In this document: piece by piece, positions 1 through 8,442 of the stretch
Layout of the letters: every line of letters starts with the position of its first letter
How positions within the stretch are numbered: position 1 is the stretch's first letter
From: CAYRIY01 sp964424335
GTDB taxonomy: Bacteria > Bacillota > Limnochordia > DTU080 > RSA5
DNA length: 24,634 nt
Direction: 5' to 3'
Assembly: GCA_964424335.1 (NCBI GenBank)
Contig: CAYRIY010000054.1
Coordinates: 1-24,634 of the forward strand
Made by a program: the position numbers and the translations under genes
The notes under the pieces: generated by a model
The model's database searches: none
Seen by the model: only the letters and a program-made list of their open reading frames with translations
Told to the model about the DNA's origin: nothing

Positions 1-2
1 AT

Positions 3-632
3 GAGACCGGTCAGGTTACGTTCAACTCAGCGGAGGGCTACGAAGCGCTCCAGATGCTGAGAGACCTGGTGTGGGAGCACGAGGTTGTCTCGCCGCAAAT
101 CGCATCGAACGGCCCCAATATCGCAAGCGGCCGCCTGGGAACCGCACTCCAAACGTCGGGATCTCTAGGCGTGTACAAGCAGCAGGCCGGCGATAATGCC
201 AATGCGATCCGGCTGTCGCTCCCTCTGCAAAAGGATGCCGATTCCCCCCGTGGCACTTGGGGCGGCGGGCACACCTTCCTCCTGCCAAAATCCTCTTCGA
301 ACGTCGAGGGCGCCTGGGCATGGATCAAGTTCATGGCAAGGCAAGAGAATGCCGTGAAATGGGCGCAGCTCACAAGCCAGTCTCCGGTCCGGCGAGACGT
401 GATGTTCGAATTTCTCGAGTACGTAGATGATCCGTTCTCCTGGGGCAACATTCTCGAAGGACTAAACTCCATCAACGGTGTAGCCCAAAGCTTCGAGCTG
501 AAATACCCCGCTATTCCCCAGGAAATAATCGCGCCGTTTGTCCGCGACGCCATCAACAACAACCGCACGGTTCAAGATGCGTTGGAGCAGGCGGCAAATC
601 GAGTGGCGCTCGAAATCGGGACGGACCGCTAA
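3..632 (+). CDS. Sugar ABC transporter substrate-binding protein (family 1), C-terminal part
   Basis: The reading frame is open from the window edge, so the N-terminus and signal peptide lie outside; 209 residues are visible. The first internal ATG (position 54) is not the true start, because the frame reads sensibly upstream of it (GQVTFNSAEGYEALQMLRDL). The segment near residues 80-120, with a GGGHTFLLPKSS stretch and then EGAWAWIKFMA, is typical of the C-terminal lobe of family 1 sugar-binding proteins, where the tail helices close the ligand cleft. The C-terminal helix (DALEQAANRVALEIGTDR) is also typical. The product should bind an oligosaccharide outside the cytoplasmic membrane and deliver it to an ABC permease. 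No permease follows; the next gene is a sialidase-like protein 93 nt downstream. The ligand cannot be told from this fragment. Confidence 0.85.
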   Translation, partial: ETGQVTFNSAEGYEALQMLRDLVWEHEVVSPQIASNGPNIASGRLGTALQTSGSLGVYKQQAGDNANAIRLSLPLQKDADSPRGTWGGGHTFLLPKSSSNVEGAWAWIKFMARQENAVKWAQLTSQSPVRRDVMFEFLEYVDDPFSWGNILEGLNSINGVAQSFELKYPAIPQEIIAPFVRDAINNNRTVQDALEQAANRVALEIGTDR

Positions 633-725
633 CAGTAGCCGTTGATCGCGCCTGCTGGGCCCGCTGCCATCACGCTTTTGGGGCGAGTCCGGCAGGCGCA
701 CGTTTTAGATTGGAGCGGTAATCTC

Positions 726-1814
726 TTGCAAATTGGAATGAGACGTACGGTCTTTAAAAGTGATCCCCAGTTCAAGTGGTGTGGGATTGCAGGGATCGCC
801 AAAGATGCTGAAGGGTGGCTTTGGGTCACCTTTTACACAGGTGGGGAGTCTGAGCCGGAACCGGCCAACAAGGTAGTCGTGACCTACTCAAAGGACGACG
901 GGGAAACCTGGGCCTACCCTATCGTGATCGCGGATCCGCCGGGATCGACGAGCGCATGGGATCCTGCCGTTTGGACATCGCCCAAAGGCGAGTTGATACT
1001 GCATTACAATGTCGGAAGCAGGCGCCCTGACGCACCCTATTGCGTGCGCCTTTCTCAAACGCTTGTAAACCGAGATCCGATCGCGTTTTCAAGTCCCAGA
1101 CCGATCCTCGGGCAAGCTGAAACTCCCGCTTACGACGGAAAAAGTTACTCCGGGCCGATGTACTTTGGGCTAAACCGGCCGTTTACGCTCCCCCACGATC
1201 ATCCGCACGCAGGTCGGTCCTTACTGCCTCTCGTCTTCCTAGACCGGGGCAAACCGAGCAACGACGAGTGGTACTTTGTCCAGCCGCAATCGGTAGGGGT
1301 CGCGATCTCGGAAGACGGCGGAAGAACATGGCGGGCGTCTCAAACGGTGACCACGCCGGACCACTTCTGCAACGAACCCGTCATTTTCACGACGTCGGAT
1401 GGTACGATCTACCTTTGGGTCCGAACAAAGACCGGAAGAACATGGTCTGCTTCTTCCCAGGACGGGGGCGAAACGTGGTCCCCATTGCAACCGACGGAAA
1501 TTCAAAATCCCAACAGCCGCTTTTTTGTAGGACCCGCGGGACGGGGCGAATCAGATGACAATCGCCTCATTGTCGTATACAACCCTAGCGAATCGTCAGG
1601 TTTTCAAGCCCGTGATCGCCTCGTCGCCAGAGTTTCCACCGGGGAGCCTTCTCTAGATCCAACAAGGGATTCAAGCTGGGGGAGCGCATTGGTCGTCGAT
1701 CAAGGCAAGTGGATCGCCTATCCCGACGTCATTCCCGGCGACTCAGGCGAGCTCCACGTCGTTTACGACGTCGATCGCAACGAAATCCGGTACTGTCGAC
1801 TGATCCTCGATTGA
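726..1814 (+). CDS. BNR-repeat sialidase-like (six-bladed beta-propeller) protein
   Basis: About 362 residues with three Asp-box motifs (S-x-D-x-G-x-T-W): SKDDGETW near residue 55, SEDGGRTW near 195 and SSQDGGETW near 244. These mark the sialidase/BNR beta-propeller superfamily, whose members hydrolyse or bind glycans. I cannot confirm the full arginine triad and tyrosine/glutamate of true exo-sialidases, so the substrate is open. Start: a TTG at 726 has GGAG ten bases upstream. An in-frame ATG at 738 has no ribosome site at a usable distance, and the frame can be extended to a TTG at 642 with no ribosome site. No signal peptide is seen with any of these starts, so the product is predicted to be cytoplasmic. 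It lies on the same strand as the binding-protein fragment and probably shares its transcript. Confidence 0.75.
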   Translation: MQIGMRRTVFKSDPQFKWCGIAGIAKDAEGWLWVTFYTGGESEPEPANKVVVTYSKDDGETWAYPIVIADPPGSTSAWDPAVWTSPKGELILHYNVGSRRPDAPYCVRLSQTLVNRDPIAFSSPRPILGQAETPAYDGKSYSGPMYFGLNRPFTLPHDHPHAGRSLLPLVFLDRGKPSNDEWYFVQPQSVGVAISEDGGRTWRASQTVTTPDHFCNEPVIFTTSDGTIYLWVRTKTGRTWSASSQDGGETWSPLQPTEIQNPNSRFFVGPAGRGESDDNRLIVVYNPSESSGFQARDRLVARVSTGEPSLDPTRDSSWGSALVVDQGKWIAYPDVIPGDSGELHVVYDVDRNEIRYCRLILD

Positions 1815-1856
1815 GGTTTGAGCCCTCAAGCCTCAACCGGTCACGTGGGTCCACGT
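1811..1856. terminator. Possible weak terminator between convergent genes
   Basis: The 56-nt convergent gap between the sialidase-like gene and the LacI gene holds two small inverted repeats: TTGAGG at 1811-1816 can pair with CCTCAA at 1824-1829 or 1831-1836, and ACGTG at 1843-1847 can pair with CACGT at 1852-1856. There is no convincing T tract, so termination is inferred mainly from position. Confidence 0.3.
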
Positions 1857-1870
1857 TCCTCCAAAGATCA

Positions 1871-2917
1871 TCAGCGCGCAGGCGGCGCTACCGTGCCTCC
1901 TTGCACCTGACCGACAGGAAGAACGATATGCTCCGGCTTCCTGCTCCCGTTTATGCAGCCCAAAAGCAAGTCGGCCGCCTCTTGACCGAGTCGATATTTG
2001 GGCTGGCTGACGACGCTCAGCGACGGCCTCATAAACGAAGCGATATTGATGTGATCGGACCCGATGATCGAGAAATCGCTTGGCACGTTACATCCGCGGT
2101 CGAAAAGCCCGCGCATGACCCCAATTGCGAGGAGGTCGCTCGTCGTTACCGCAGCCGTGGCACGCGCTTCGAGATTTTCCTGTGCGAGTTTTCTCCCAAG
2201 CTCGAGCTCGTAGTTTCCGTAAGCCCCTCGCTTTTCTTCGTATTCTCGCGGGCCGATCCAGACAAGGGAGCGGTCAACCGGTATCCGCCACTCCGACATG
2301 GCGCGCCGATACCCGCGGAACCGCTCGAGGCGCGTGCCGATATGAAGTGGCCCCGATAAAAACATGATCCGGCGATGACCAAGGGCCAAAAGCCTGGATG
2401 TTGCTTGATACCCTCCGGCCTCGCTGTCGGCCGTCACCGTTGCGGTCGTCCATGGCTTGGGATAGACGTCTACATATACGGTTCGCAAGCCGGCCTCGTC
2501 CAACATTTTGGCCATGCCGCCCAATCGCCGCGGGGGGCGAATGACGATCAAACCATCCACCTGGCGTTGCACCATGTCGCGCACGTATCCTTCGGTCCGT
2601 TTGACGTCCCGATACGCGTTGCAAAGCAGCACGCCGTACCCGACCTTGAGGCACGCGTCTTCGATGCCCTGCACAACGTTGGCCATAAACGGATCCGAAA
2701 TGGTAGGGACGATGATTCCGATGGAGAGCGAGATGCCGGTCTTTAACGACCGCCCGGCCAGGTGGGGAACGTATCCGAGCTCGTCAATCGCTTGAAGTAC
2801 ACGCTGCCTCGTCTCTTCGGAGATCCGCGGCGTTGTCCTCTCATTGACGACGGCGGAGACCGTGGCGCGCGAGACGCGGGCGCGCTTTGCAACATCGTAG
2901 CTACTCACGCGTTTCAT
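1871..2917 (-). CDS. LacI-family transcriptional regulator
   Basis: 348 residues, normal for the family. Residues 1-25 are a LacI helix-turn-helix (YDVAKRARVSRATVSAVVN), followed by the hinge region (RVLQAIDELGYVPHLAGRSL) and a periplasmic-binding-protein-like sensor domain with the usual IGIIVPTISDPFMANVVQGIE and DGLIVIRPP segments and a late GSDHINIASFMRPSLSVV stretch. Proteins of this type repress sugar genes and are released by a sugar or sugar phosphate. Start: the ATG at 2917 has GGAGGA ten bases upstream; an in-frame GTG at 2935 overlaps that ribosome site and is rejected. It is the last gene of the minus-strand run beginning at 8143 and lies 28 nt after the carboxypeptidase gene, so it may control its own operon. 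The effector is unknown. Confidence 0.93.
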   Translation of the reverse strand: MKRVSSYDVAKRARVSRATVSAVVNERTTPRISEETRQRVLQAIDELGYVPHLAGRSLKTGISLSIGIIVPTISDPFMANVVQGIEDACLKVGYGVLLCNAYRDVKRTEGYVRDMVQRQVDGLIVIRPPRRLGGMAKMLDEAGLRTVYVDVYPKPWTTATVTADSEAGGYQATSRLLALGHRRIMFLSGPLHIGTRLERFRGYRRAMSEWRIPVDRSLVWIGPREYEEKRGAYGNYELELGRKLAQENLEARATAAVTTSDLLAIGVMRGLFDRGCNVPSDFSIIGSDHINIASFMRPSLSVVSQPKYRLGQEAADLLLGCINGSRKPEHIVLPVGQVQGGTVAPPAR

Positions 2918-2945
2918 TGACGGATGTTCCTCCACGTTTCAAACC

Positions 2946-4085
2946 TCATCCAATGTCGTCGCCTGTCAAAGTTTCGTAGATCGCCGCAGCCAACCCGGCG
3001 CCATACGATTTTTGATCCTCCCAGGTGATGTATCGGTTGAGGGTGGGATCAAACCCCGTTCTAAGCTCCAAGAGCACCATCGGAAGAGCCCGGCCTGCGT
3101 TTGAGCAGGTAGGTTCGACCCGGGATCTGGCATCTCCTCGAAAGAAGGTGTGCCTGCGCAAAGCTTTGGCGAATTGCTCGAGCAGACCCTGAACCAGGGT
3201 TTCGGCGTGGCCAGCGATGTAATCGACTGCCTCCTGGTTATTGTTGTGCAGGTTAAAAATGGTCACGTCTTCGCCTTCGTCGATGCACCGTTCGATTTCA
3301 CGGAGCACGTAATACGTTTCCGGACAAAGCGTTGGCGAAACCTGATCGTAATTTCGGTTCGGGTCGTATCCCAAGGCGTTGTAGCGGGTCCCGCCCAGTG
3401 CCACACCGTCCGGGTTGGCGATCGGAACGATCGTATAACGGACCTGCTCCCGCATGTTCTCGGCTTCGGGCGTGTCTGCCATGAGACGCTCGATCAGCCC
3501 TTCCGCTGCGTAACTCGTGCCGGTCTCCCACGGGTGTTGCCGGCAGAGGATCCACGCGTGTTTTCCCCGTTTGCTTCGTCCCATGGACACCGCTTGAATC
3601 TCCCGTCCCAAGACCGACTTCCCCAGCGAACGGACACCGCCGCCCGGCCACGCCTCGACGCGGGCGACTAAATGATCCAGGCGTTCGAGCGGATACGGTT
3701 CGATGTATGCCACCCAAACGGAGTCGGACTCCGGGGTGAATTTAACGGTAAGCGTCCGATCGCGCTCATTGAACGTTACCGTGTCGAAGCGGCGCCAATG
3801 ACGGCGGTCGGCGGAGTAGACGGGACGGGTCTTTGCGCCCCAAGAGAAACTCGTCCGCTCGTTCCACTCGTCCGTCAAATCGACGAATCGCACCTCGATT
3901 TCCTCGCCCTTTGCACCGCGAATGCAGAAGTAACACCAGATTCCGGCCCAATTTCGCCCGCGCCAATCGTAGTCCCGGCGCACAAGCGCCCGGATTGCCT
4001 TTTTGTCGACATCGTACATGGCCAAACTTCCACTTTCAAACGACCAATCGAGGATCATCGCCAAAGTGCCCGGACCTCCCGTCAC
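2946..4085 (-). CDS. M14-family zinc carboxypeptidase-like protein
   Basis: 379 residues. An N-terminal beta-rich domain (about 1-130) precedes an M14 peptidase domain, the arrangement of the cytosolic carboxypeptidase-like (AGBL/CCP-type) branch. Visible active-site features are the zinc motif HPWE (His184, Glu187), PIANPDGV at 221-228, DPNRNYD at 241-247, the third zinc ligand His280 in NLHNNN, and a likely catalytic Glu340 in LLELRTGF. The family removes C-terminal amino acids or processes modified peptides, including peptidoglycan stems. No signal peptide is seen, so action in the cytoplasm is predicted. The GTG start overlaps the stop of the lyase gene (GTGA), implying translational coupling. 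A TTG at 4064 with GGGAGGT upstream, or an ATG at 4058, could instead be used and would shorten the protein by 7-9 residues. Confidence 0.85.
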   Translation of the reverse strand: MTGGPGTLAMILDWSFESGSLAMYDVDKKAIRALVRRDYDWRGRNWAGIWCYFCIRGAKGEEIEVRFVDLTDEWNERTSFSWGAKTRPVYSADRRHWRRFDTVTFNERDRTLTVKFTPESDSVWVAYIEPYPLERLDHLVARVEAWPGGGVRSLGKSVLGREIQAVSMGRSKRGKHAWILCRQHPWETGTSYAAEGLIERLMADTPEAENMREQVRYTIVPIANPDGVALGGTRYNALGYDPNRNYDQVSPTLCPETYYVLREIERCIDEGEDVTIFNLHNNNQEAVDYIAGHAETLVQGLLEQFAKALRRHTFFRGDARSRVEPTCSNAGRALPMVLLELRTGFDPTLNRYITWEDQKSYGAGLAAAIYETLTGDDIG

Positions 4086-6760
4086 GATTGCCTGGAGTCG
4101 ACTGTCACGACGTACTCCCCGTCCAAACGGTAGATCGTGACGTCGACCGGCTCCTCAAACTCCCACACACCGGCTGGTAGACCGCCTTCGCCCGAGGTCG
4201 CCGGGCGTTCTTCCACTTGGAGGCGCCGCGCCATCGATGCGTAGAGCCACGCGGATTCGCCTTCGCGGACTACCAATACATCGGCGTCGGCGCGGACGCT
4301 CCCCACCTGGATCTCGCCGAGTTCTCCTTGTGTGTCGGCGGTGCGATCCATACCTTTGCGAAATGCGACGGTGGTCCGTTCGTCTCCCGATTCCAGCGTT
4401 ACGCCGTCCCACCCGTCGTGATCGACACCGATCGCGGTGGGAACCGATTCACCCTCTCGATGTGGAACGAGAATGCTCTTGAACCTGTGGCTCGCGAATG
4501 CCCCCACCGTTCGAACCGTGATGTGCCACTGCTTGGGACGGCTTGCATGTCGCCCGGTAGGCGGAGAGGTAAAGGCATCATCCTGGCGGAGTTCGAGATC
4601 GTTGGGGCTGACGAACGTGACCGCAAGGCGGGCCTCGTTGTTTGCCACACGAAGTCCGTGGTTGACCGGGTCGAGGTCGGCCATGTTGACAGTGTGGAGC
4701 AGCCATTCAAAATGCACCGGCTCGCTCGCCTCGACTTCGTCGAGCACGACAAAGACCGACGGTCGCACGAACACCACGTGGCGCCGGTAGCGATCGACCG
4801 GGGCCGACCCTGTCTTTGCTGAAAGTCCCGGGACAAACCGATCAAGCTCGCGCGCCGCGGATGCGGGAGTTTGGGCGCTGTAGGCCCTACCCGCCTCGAC
4901 CCGCACGTAGTCAACCAATCTGTTTTGCGAATGAAAGAAATGCTCAATTTGACCAAGGGCGAGCGGCGTGCGCGTCGCCTGACCCTTGCCGGCCATAATC
5001 GGCACGTTGTGCGCCCAACTCTGCCGAGTCCACGTCGTGTGGTGTTCATCCCCATAGAGAGGATAGTAACCACTTGGTATGACGAGCGGCTCGCCAAACG
5101 CAGTCAGCGTAAAGTTCCCTTGATCTGCATGCGCATGGCTCACCGAACCAAATGGGCTCGCTTTGATCATAAACTGAATGTCCTGCTCCGGATTGACGAG
5201 GTCGGTGCGCATCACGGCAAGCCCCGTATCCGGAAAGGCGCGTGCAAGCGGTAGATCGTTTGGCGGTACGCCCCTCAACCCCCTTTGAAAGGTGAGAAAA
5301 CCGACCGCCGTCATCTCGAGTCCGCCGCTCAATGGCGGTGTTTGGGCGTACCAAGCAAAATGAGGATTGTCGTACATCCCGGCAAGGAGCTGCATGTTGC
5401 GGGCGTATGCCTCGCCCACGCGATCTTGGTGATGATCGCCGAACGGAAAGAACCTGCTCCAAGGCGGCGTCGTATAGAGCAGGTAGTAACCGGTGTTTCT
5501 CAAGAAAGGGTGCGCCGTCAAGTCGACGTCGAGCGCTTGCGAGATCGCCCACAGGGACGGGAGGTGACGACCCATGGTGTGACTCCAATACTCGGGGCCC
5601 TCCGACCAGCTTCCATCCGAGCGACCATATGCCGGATAGTTGGCCGTCAGCATGTGAATCGTATACCGGAGCCACTCTTTGCTTTCGTCGAGCTCGCCGG
5701 CGAAGGCAAGAGCGAGCTCGGCAAAGTTGACGAGCCCTCCGCTTTGGTGGCTCTCGTACGGCCAACGGGCATGGGCCGTCTTTGATCGGTACCATGCGGC
5801 AAAGTCTTCGCCGCGGATGCGGGCGGCCCAAGCAATAAGGCGTTTATCCTCCTCGGAGAGTACGTCGGTCGCAGCCAGCCAATCGTACCCCCGGGCGAGT
5901 CCGACCACCACCTCGCGAAAGGCGGTATCGTTCTTGAACACGTTTGTCGCACCATCCGGATCCCACCGGGCAAGCGCCATGAGTTTTTCACGCGCGGCCT
6001 GTCCGTGGCGTTCGTTTCCCGTGAGCAAGTAACTGAGTCCGAGCAGTTGTATCGACTCGCTGAGTGCCGTCGCCCTCCGTACGGCTTCCCGGTAATCTTC
6101 CACCGTTTCGGGATCGGTGTCGGTCGTTCCCTCGCGCCACGGCGGCTCTTCCACGTTTACTAGGGTAGCAAGGGAGGCCTCGGCGGCAATCTGGCTCCAT
6201 ATCGCCCGATGGGTCGTTCGTATCCGTTGTTGCCATTGTGGGATGGATGCGCGGGTGAGAAAGAGCCTAGGGCGGCCGCCCTGGACCAACCGATCGATGA
6301 TTTCCGGGATTGATGGGACCAAGACCTGGGGCAAAGCCTCGGTGATTTCAAAGGCAATCGGCGTTGACCATGAGGACACACGTTCACCGTGCCGGGAGCG
6401 CACCCGCCAATACCAGATCCCCGGCTCCAAGGCGCGGTCAGGAGTAAAGATCGTGAGGGGCCAGGACTCGACCGACAGCGTCTCCTCCGACTGAAATGCA
6501 CTTTTCCTCGATATTTGCAGGTCGTACGCGTCAGCCCCTCGATCTTGCCAGCGAAAACCGGGAGGGTTGGTCAGCGGAGTCTCTGTGAGCGTCGGCGCGA
6601 TCCATCGATCCGGCGTTGGTTGCACCGCGCCGACAGCGACGTACATCCGGCTTGATTCCGATCCGTGGGCATGAGGCGCGAGCGCAAGGATAATCAAAAG
6701 ACAAATCAATGCGGAGATTAGCGGCGTCAAATAAAATCGCGCTGTCCGTATGCCGAGCAC
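4082..6760 (-). CDS. Secreted heparinase II/III-family polysaccharide lyase
   Basis: 892 residues. An N-terminal signal segment (about 10-32, ending AHGSES) is followed by a fibronectin-like or DUF4962-type beta domain (about 65-140), an alpha/alpha-toroid domain (about 150-480) and a beta-sheet heparinase II/III C-terminal domain. Likely catalytic positions by analogy with heparinase II are His338 in YESHQSGG, Tyr391 in SEGPEYW, and the histidines of SHAHADQGNF at 541-550. Such lyases cleave uronic-acid-containing polysaccharides (heparan sulfate, alginate and related polymers) by beta-elimination; the substrate cannot be assigned here. Start: GTG at 6760 with AAGGTGGGG just upstream. It follows the binding-protein gene after a 105-nt gap holding a large inverted repeat and overlaps the M14 gene by four bases. 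Location is predicted to be periplasmic or extracellular. Confidence 0.88.
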   Translation of the reverse strand: MLGIRTARFYLTPLISALICLLIILALAPHAHGSESSRMYVAVGAVQPTPDRWIAPTLTETPLTNPPGFRWQDRGADAYDLQISRKSAFQSEETLSVESWPLTIFTPDRALEPGIWYWRVRSRHGERVSSWSTPIAFEITEALPQVLVPSIPEIIDRLVQGGRPRLFLTRASIPQWQQRIRTTHRAIWSQIAAEASLATLVNVEEPPWREGTTDTDPETVEDYREAVRRATALSESIQLLGLSYLLTGNERHGQAAREKLMALARWDPDGATNVFKNDTAFREVVVGLARGYDWLAATDVLSEEDKRLIAWAARIRGEDFAAWYRSKTAHARWPYESHQSGGLVNFAELALAFAGELDESKEWLRYTIHMLTANYPAYGRSDGSWSEGPEYWSHTMGRHLPSLWAISQALDVDLTAHPFLRNTGYYLLYTTPPWSRFFPFGDHHQDRVGEAYARNMQLLAGMYDNPHFAWYAQTPPLSGGLEMTAVGFLTFQRGLRGVPPNDLPLARAFPDTGLAVMRTDLVNPEQDIQFMIKASPFGSVSHAHADQGNFTLTAFGEPLVIPSGYYPLYGDEHHTTWTRQSWAHNVPIMAGKGQATRTPLALGQIEHFFHSQNRLVDYVRVEAGRAYSAQTPASAARELDRFVPGLSAKTGSAPVDRYRRHVVFVRPSVFVVLDEVEASEPVHFEWLLHTVNMADLDPVNHGLRVANNEARLAVTFVSPNDLELRQDDAFTSPPTGRHASRPKQWHITVRTVGAFASHRFKSILVPHREGESVPTAIGVDHDGWDGVTLESGDERTTVAFRKGMDRTADTQGELGEIQVGSVRADADVLVVREGESAWLYASMARRLQVEERPATSGEGGLPAGVWEFEEPVDVTIYRLDGEYVVTVDSRQS

Positions 6761-6790
6761 ACTTGCCCCACCTTTCCTTATCGAAAGTCG

Positions 6791-6842
6791 ACCGCCACGA
6801 GGAAACGACGGGGCGTTTCAACCCGCGCTCCCTCGTGGCGGT
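6791..6842 (-). repeat. 12-bp-arm inverted repeat after a binding-protein gene
   Basis: ACCGCCACGAGG at 6791-6802 is perfectly complementary to CCTCGTGGCGGT at 6831-6842, with a 28-nt loop that itself contains AAACG/CGTTT (6803-6807 and 6814-6818). It begins 24 nt after the binding-protein stop and lies before the lyase gene. There is no T tract on the minus strand, so it looks more like an mRNA 3'-end stabilising or processing stem-loop inside the operon than a complete terminator. Confidence 0.65.
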
Positions 6843-6865
6843 GTTTGAGCTTCCCGCACAAACTC

Positions 6866-8143
6866 CTAAGGCTGGTCTTGTAGCGCCAGTTCCATGAGTT
6901 CGTTCAGGATGCCGTTGGCTTCGGAGAGCGCTGCCCTCGGGGTCGTTTGACCGTTTAGAGCCTTGCGCACCTGGGCGTTGAACACGGTGGCAAACGAATC
7001 AGCAATCGGCGTAAACGGTACAGCCCGCGCATTTGGCGACTGTGCCAATTCCAGCCACATGTGGTAGTCGGGGTGATACAACTCTTTCGTCACCCCGTTA
7101 TGGGGAACGAGGGGATTTTGCTCCCCTCCCAACATCGACCCCAGCACCTCCGAGCTGCCCAGCCAGAGCAAAAACTCCGAGGCTTCCTGCGGGTGCGATG
7201 TGGAGGCCATGACGGCGGCTACGTCCGCTTCGATCAACGTCGTCTTTTCCGGGCCGCCTTGAGTCGAAGGAAGAGGGGCAAATCCCCAGTTCGTATCCGG
7301 TCCGAGCTGCCTCAATGTCTGGATCCGATACTGCCCAATGCTCAGGATCGAGAACAAGCCGCTCAACAAAGGTCCTGAACCTTGCGCCGGGCTTCCAAGG
7401 GCGGAGCGAAATGCCTCGATAGCGCCAAGGCCGTACCGATCGTGATACGAAACGTTCCACTCGAGCGCCGCGACGATTCCCGGGGAATCTACGGTGTATC
7501 GCTGGGTCTCCGGGTCGTAATACTCTCCGCCAAATACCCAGCCCCAGTAAAGGCGCGTGAAGTCGTCGGGGTAGTAGCCCATGTGAGCGATCGAACCGTC
7601 GTTGTTGATGCGTGTGAGCCGCTGGGCGTACAGGTCGAGCTCCTCGACCGTACGAGGCGCTCCAGCCAGTCCTGCCTCATTGAAATCGTCTCCGTTGTAG
7701 ATCAACCCGAACGTGTTGGCCGCCAGAGGAAGGCCGTAAAGGCCCCCTTTGTACGTCACCATCTCCGCGGCGCCCGGCGTCAGATCCGCTCGCTCCCGCA
7801 CCCTGCTCGGGTCGATGACCGAGTACACATCGAGCAAAAGGCCGGATACGGCAAAGGGCTGCAGGTGGTACGTCCACATGTGGGCTACGTCGGGACCCGT
7901 TCCCGCCGCCTCCGCAGCGATCAGCTTGTCCCGATATCCACTTGTGCCCATAAAGTGCATGTTGATCCGAATACCGTGGGGGTTGGTCTCGTTGAACTCT
8001 TCGATTTTACGTGCAAATCGCTGGGCGAACGCGTTCGTTCGATCGTGGCCGAACCAAAACTCGAGTTCGACCTCCTGCATCGCCGCCGATGCCGACATGA
8101 GAATGAGTATGGCGAGCGTGACGGCAAAGGGAAGCTTTCTCAT
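6866..8143 (-). CDS. Sugar ABC transporter substrate-binding protein (family 1)
   Basis: 425 residues. A signal peptide (MRKLPFAVTLAILILMSASAA) without a lipobox cysteine is followed by the family 1 fold: VELEFWFGHDRTNAF at the first strand, AAEAAGTGPDVAHMW, and YGLPLAANTFGLIYNGDDF, a classic segment of oligosaccharide-binding proteins. The C-terminal lobe carries SHPQEASEFLLWLGSSE. The product should capture an oligosaccharide in the periplasm. Start: ATG at 8143 with GAGGAGGG eight bases upstream. It is the first gene of the operon with the lyase, the M14 protein and LacI, and is divergent from an IclR gene, so its ligand may be a product of the lyase (inference). No permease or ATPase gene is nearby. 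Confidence 0.93.
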   Translation of the reverse strand: MRKLPFAVTLAILILMSASAAMQEVELEFWFGHDRTNAFAQRFARKIEEFNETNPHGIRINMHFMGTSGYRDKLIAAEAAGTGPDVAHMWTYHLQPFAVSGLLLDVYSVIDPSRVRERADLTPGAAEMVTYKGGLYGLPLAANTFGLIYNGDDFNEAGLAGAPRTVEELDLYAQRLTRINNDGSIAHMGYYPDDFTRLYWGWVFGGEYYDPETQRYTVDSPGIVAALEWNVSYHDRYGLGAIEAFRSALGSPAQGSGPLLSGLFSILSIGQYRIQTLRQLGPDTNWGFAPLPSTQGGPEKTTLIEADVAAVMASTSHPQEASEFLLWLGSSEVLGSMLGGEQNPLVPHNGVTKELYHPDYHMWLELAQSPNARAVPFTPIADSFATVFNAQVRKALNGQTTPRAALSEANGILNELMELALQDQP

Positions 8144-8442
8144 CGATTTGGCCCTCCTCTTATTGCAAAGTACATGACGCGTCTCAAAGTCCGTGAACTG
8201 AGCGCCTCATTTCATCGCTCAACCTCCCCTCGAGGATCCCGAAAATACCTTTGCTGACACGTGTCAGTTACATTTGCGCAATCAGTTCCTGCCACGATTT
8301 GCAAATTCCTCCCCAATTGGGACTATTTTCCCTAGATTCCATGCGCGTCTTGATTGGGTAGCCGATTGGTCTCGGAGAGAAGGGGCGATTCGCCGGCGAA
8401 CCGAATTTGGTTTAAGCCGACTGATCCAAAGGAGACACCCTC
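8144..8442. promoter_or_regulatory. Divergent promoter region between binding-protein operon and IclR gene
   Basis: These 299 nt have no plausible gene and separate two divergent starts, so they must carry promoters in both directions. The stretch is locally A+T-richer around 8240-8345. I see no strong -35/-10 pair; TTGCAA at 8300 followed by ACTATT after about 17 bases is a weak candidate for the IclR direction. Ribosome sites lie at both ends (GAGGAGGG on the minus strand, AAGGAG on the plus strand). The palindrome at 8254-8267 is the clearest regulatory sign. Confidence 0.7.
8254..8267. promoter_or_regulatory. Perfect 14-bp palindromic operator candidate
   Basis: CTGACACGTGTCAG is a perfect even palindrome with a central CG, the general shape of LacI-family operators. 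It lies 111 nt upstream of the binding-protein start (minus strand) and 176 nt upstream of the IclR start. It could be bound by the LacI regulator at the end of the operon (1871-2917), by IclR, or by the LacI at 9443. I noticed no second copy of this 14-mer in the window. Confidence 0.6.
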
